From NCBI RefSeq assembly GCF_017639205.1, contig NZ_CP071139.1, positions 7,501,501-7,565,500 of the forward strand: 64,000 bases of DNA. Reading direction: 5' to 3'. Shown in pieces: positions 61,488 to 64,000 of this stretch. The first letter of the stretch is position 1. Each line of letters begins with the position of its first letter. The stretch comes from Streptomyces nojiriensis (GTDB lineage: Bacteria > Actinomycetota > Actinomycetes > Streptomycetales > Streptomycetaceae). The translations under genes and the position numbers were made by a program. The notes beneath the pieces were generated by a model that was given only the letters and a program-made list of their open reading frames with translations, made no database searches and had not been told where the DNA came from.

Positions 61488-64000
61488 ATGCATGACGACC
61501 GCAGCATCACCGAGCACCGCCTCCGCCGGGTTCTCGAGGAGCGCGTCAAACCCGCCGTCCACTCCCGCGCGGTCCCGCTGACCGTCGAGCGCTGGGAGGC
61601 ACCCGGCGAGCCCGTCCCCGTCGCCGAAGGACTCGCGGCGGACTACGAGCCCTGCGCGATCGGCGACCCGTGGGGCCCGGCCTGGGGCACCACCTGGTTC
61701 AGGGTCACCGGTACCGTCCCCGCGGACTGGGCCGGCCGCACCGTGGAAGCCGTCCTCGACCTCGGCTTCGACCGGATGATGCCCGGGTTCCAGTGCGAGG
61801 GCCTGGTCCACCGGGCCGACGGCGGCGAGGTCAAGGCCCTCAACCCGTACAACGACTGGGTGCGCGTGGCCGACCGCGCCGAGGGCGGCGAGCAGGTCGA
61901 GTGGTACGTCGAGGCCGCCTCCAACCCGGTCCTGGTCGACCACGCGGCCACGTACGAGGGGGACCTGCCGACCAGCGGCGACCAGCCCCTGTACCGGCTC
62001 GCCCGGATGGATCTCACCGTCTTCGAGACGGAGGTCTGGGAACTGGTCCAGGACCTGGAGGTGCTCTACGACCTGATGACCCAGCTCGACACCGCGGACG
62101 CCCGCCGTTCCGGGATCCTGCGGGCCCTCGGCGCCGCGCTGGACACCCTCGACCTCGGCGACGTACCCGGCACGGCGGCCGCCGCCCGCGGGTGTCTGGC
62201 CAGGGTGCTCGCCGCCCCGGCCAGCGCCTCCGCGCACCGGATCAGCGCGGTCGGCCACGCCCACATCGACTCCGCGTGGCTGTGGCCGCTGCGCGAGACG
62301 GTCCGCAAGGTCTCGCGCACGGCCTCCAACATGGTCAACCTGATGGACCAGCACCCCGAGTTCGTCTTCGCGATGTCGCAGGCGCAGCAGCTCGACTGGA
62401 TCAAGACGTACCGGCCCGAGCTCTTCGAGCGGGTCAAGAAGAAGATCGCGGACGGGCAGTTCGTGCCGGTCGGCGGCATGTGGGTGGAGTCCGACACCAA
62501 CATGGTCGGCGGCGAGGCCATGGCCCGCCAGTTCCTCTACGGCAAGAAGTTCTTCCTCGACGAGTTCGGCATCGAGACGCAGAACGTCTGGCTCCCCGAC
62601 TCCTTCGGCTACACCGCCGCGATGCCCCAGATCGTCAAGCTCTCCGGCTCCAAGTGGTTCCTGACCCAGAAGATCTCCTGGTCCCAGGTCAACCGGTTCC
62701 CGCACCACACCTTCTGGTGGGAGGGCATCGACGGCACCCGCGTCTTCACCCACTTCCCGCCCGTCGACACCTACAACTCCGACCTCGGCGGCGCCCAACT
62801 GGCCCACGCCGCCCGCAACTACCGGGAGAAGGGCCACGGTTCGCGCTCGCTCGTCCCCTTCGGCTGGGGCGACGGCGGTGGCGGCCCCACCCGCGAACAC
62901 CTCGCCCGTGCCCGCCGCCAGCGGGATCTGGAGGGCTCCCCGAAGGTCCGGATCGAGCGCCCGGACGCCTTCTTCGAGAAGGCCCGCGCCGAGTACGAGG
63001 ACGCGCCCGTCTGGGCCGGTGAGCTCTACCTGGAGCTGCACCGCGGCACCTACACGTCCCAGGCCAAGACCAAGCAGGGCAACCGGCGCAGCGAGTCGCT
63101 GCTGCGCGAGGCCGAGCTGTGGGCGGCGACGGCCGCGGTGCGGGTCGCCGGGTACGCGTACCCGTACGAGGACCTGGAGCGGATCTGGAAGACGGTGCTG
63201 CTCCACCAGTTCCACGACATCCTGCCGGGCTCGTCCATCGCCTGGGTGCACCGCGAGGCGCGCGAGACGTACGCGGCGGTACGAGAGGAGCTCCGGGGGA
63301 TCACCCTCGCCGCCCAGCAGGCGCTGGCGGGCCAGGGAACCGAGGAGCTCGTCTTCAACTGCGCCCCGCACGCCCGGCGCGGCGTCTCGGCGGGCGGGGC
63401 CGACCGCCCGGCCGACGCGGGGGAGGAGCCCGTCACGGTGGAGGAGCGGCACGGCGGCGGGCACATCCTGGCCAACGGCCGGCTGTTGGTGGAGATCGAC
63501 CGCCGCGGTCTGATCGTCTCCGTCTACGACCTGGAGGCGCGCCGCGAGGCGGTCGCCCCGGGCACCGCGGCGAACCTGCTCCAGATCCACCCCGACTTCC
63601 CGAACATGTGGGACGCCTGGGACATCGACGCGTTCTACCGCAACCGGGTCACCGATCTCGTGGAGCTGGACCGGCTGGAGGTCACCGGGAGCGGCCCGCG
63701 GTCGGCGACCGTCCGCGTGAGCCGCTCCTTCGGCCGGTCGGCGGCGGTCCAGCAGATCACCCTGCGGGCCGGGGCCAAGACGGTCGACATCGTCACGGAG
63801 GTGGACTGGCACGAGACGGAGAAGTTCCTCAAAGCCGCCTTCCCGCTGGACGTGAAGGCCGAACGGACCGCTTCCGAGACCCAGTTCGGGCACGTGTACC
63901 GGGCCACCCACACCAACACCTCGTGGGAGGCGGCCAAGTTCGAGATCTGCGCCCACCGCTGGATCCACGCGGAGGAGCCCGGCTGGGGGGTGGCGCTGCT
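61488..64000 (+). CDS. alpha-mannosidase GH38, truncated by window end
   Basis: At least 837 residues of a cytoplasmic GH38 alpha-mannosidase; the frame is open at the window edge, so the C-terminal beta domains are missing. Catalytic zinc site GHAHIDSAWLWPL, nucleophile-region WLPDSFGYTAAMPQ, GWGDGGGG and LHRGTYTSQ are all present, with an N-terminal beta domain before residue ~250. No signal peptide, so it would cleave mannosides after uptake by the adjacent transporter. ATG 61488 with GGAG about 14 bases upstream. Confidence 0.92.
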   Translation, partial: MHDDRSITEHRLRRVLEERVKPAVHSRAVPLTVERWEAPGEPVPVAEGLAADYEPCAIGDPWGPAWGTTWFRVTGTVPADWAGRTVEAVLDLGFDRMMPGFQCEGLVHRADGGEVKALNPYNDWVRVADRAEGGEQVEWYVEAASNPVLVDHAATYEGDLPTSGDQPLYRLARMDLTVFETEVWELVQDLEVLYDLMTQLDTADARRSGILRALGAALDTLDLGDVPGTAAAARGCLARVLAAPASASAHRISAVGHAHIDSAWLWPLRETVRKVSRTASNMVNLMDQHPEFVFAMSQAQQLDWIKTYRPELFERVKKKIADGQFVPVGGMWVESDTNMVGGEAMARQFLYGKKFFLDEFGIETQNVWLPDSFGYTAAMPQIVKLSGSKWFLTQKISWSQVNRFPHHTFWWEGIDGTRVFTHFPPVDTYNSDLGGAQLAHAARNYREKGHGSRSLVPFGWGDGGGGPTREHLARARRQRDLEGSPKVRIERPDAFFEKARAEYEDAPVWAGELYLELHRGTYTSQAKTKQGNRRSESLLREAELWAATAAVRVAGYAYPYEDLERIWKTVLLHQFHDILPGSSIAWVHREARETYAAVREELRGITLAAQQALAGQGTEELVFNCAPHARRGVSAGGADRPADAGEEPVTVEERHGGGHILANGRLLVEIDRRGLIVSVYDLEARREAVAPGTAANLLQIHPDFPNMWDAWDIDAFYRNRVTDLVELDRLEVTGSGPRSATVRVSRSFGRSAAVQQITLRAGAKTVDIVTEVDWHETEKFLKAAFPLDVKAERTASETQFGHVYRATHTNTSWEAAKFEICAHRWIHAEEPGWGVAL

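Overview
The window is high-GC actinobacterial DNA. GTG/TTG starts, AGGAG-type ribosome binding sites, tightly overlapping operons, twin-arginine and lipoprotein signals and the gene families present all fit a Streptomyces chromosome, probably a variable or arm-like region. This assignment rests on gene content; no rRNA or taxonomic marker is in view.

Layout. 0-16.4 kb holds single genes and small units: an ABC exporter, a hydrolase with a divergent XRE regulator, a beta-carbonic anhydrase, a secreted flavin amine oxidase, a CASTOR/POLLUX-like channel, an isochorismatase, a SAP-type protein, a 3-hydroxyisobutyryl-CoA hydrolase-like enzyme, a TetR regulator, a truncated UvrA paralogue, an ATP-grasp protein, an SDR and an MFS transporter. 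16.4-38.5 kb is a biosynthetic region. Seven overlapping minus-strand genes (34416 to 17761) encode two multidomain PUFA/hglE-type polyketide synthases, an ACP, an alpha/beta hydrolase, a UGT-type glycosyltransferase, a methyltransferase and a degenerate galactokinase-like protein. A LysR regulator is divergent, and a P450 and a molybdopterin oxidoreductase lie beyond it. Two secreted proteins with the same C-terminal module sit at the two sides. The most likely product is a modified, glycosylated fatty-acid-like polyketide; this is an inference from domains.

40-46 kb: an MFS gene broken by a 176-nt palindromic insertion, then secreted glycosidases GH89 and GH27. 45.9-57.7 kb: a TetR/threonine-dehydratase/hydrolase unit, then mostly small conserved or regulatory genes. 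57.7-64 kb: a carbohydrate ABC transporter (binding protein and two permeases) and a GH38 alpha-mannosidase that runs off the window. The ATPase is not in view.

The least explained feature is at 57744-57819 (minus): a full 76-nt tRNA-like cloverleaf with anticodon GCA and an encoded CCA. Its D- and T-loops lack the canonical elbow bases but can form three Watson-Crick pairs with each other. A promoter-like sequence lies just upstream, and the last base of CCA is also the first base of the ATG of an unrecognised 623-residue protein. Other structural findings are a deletion scar joining a uvrA-like gene to a tetR remnant, the MITE-like insertion, several tandem repeats and candidate operators, and a glyoxalase-like domain fused to DNA-binding-like segments.
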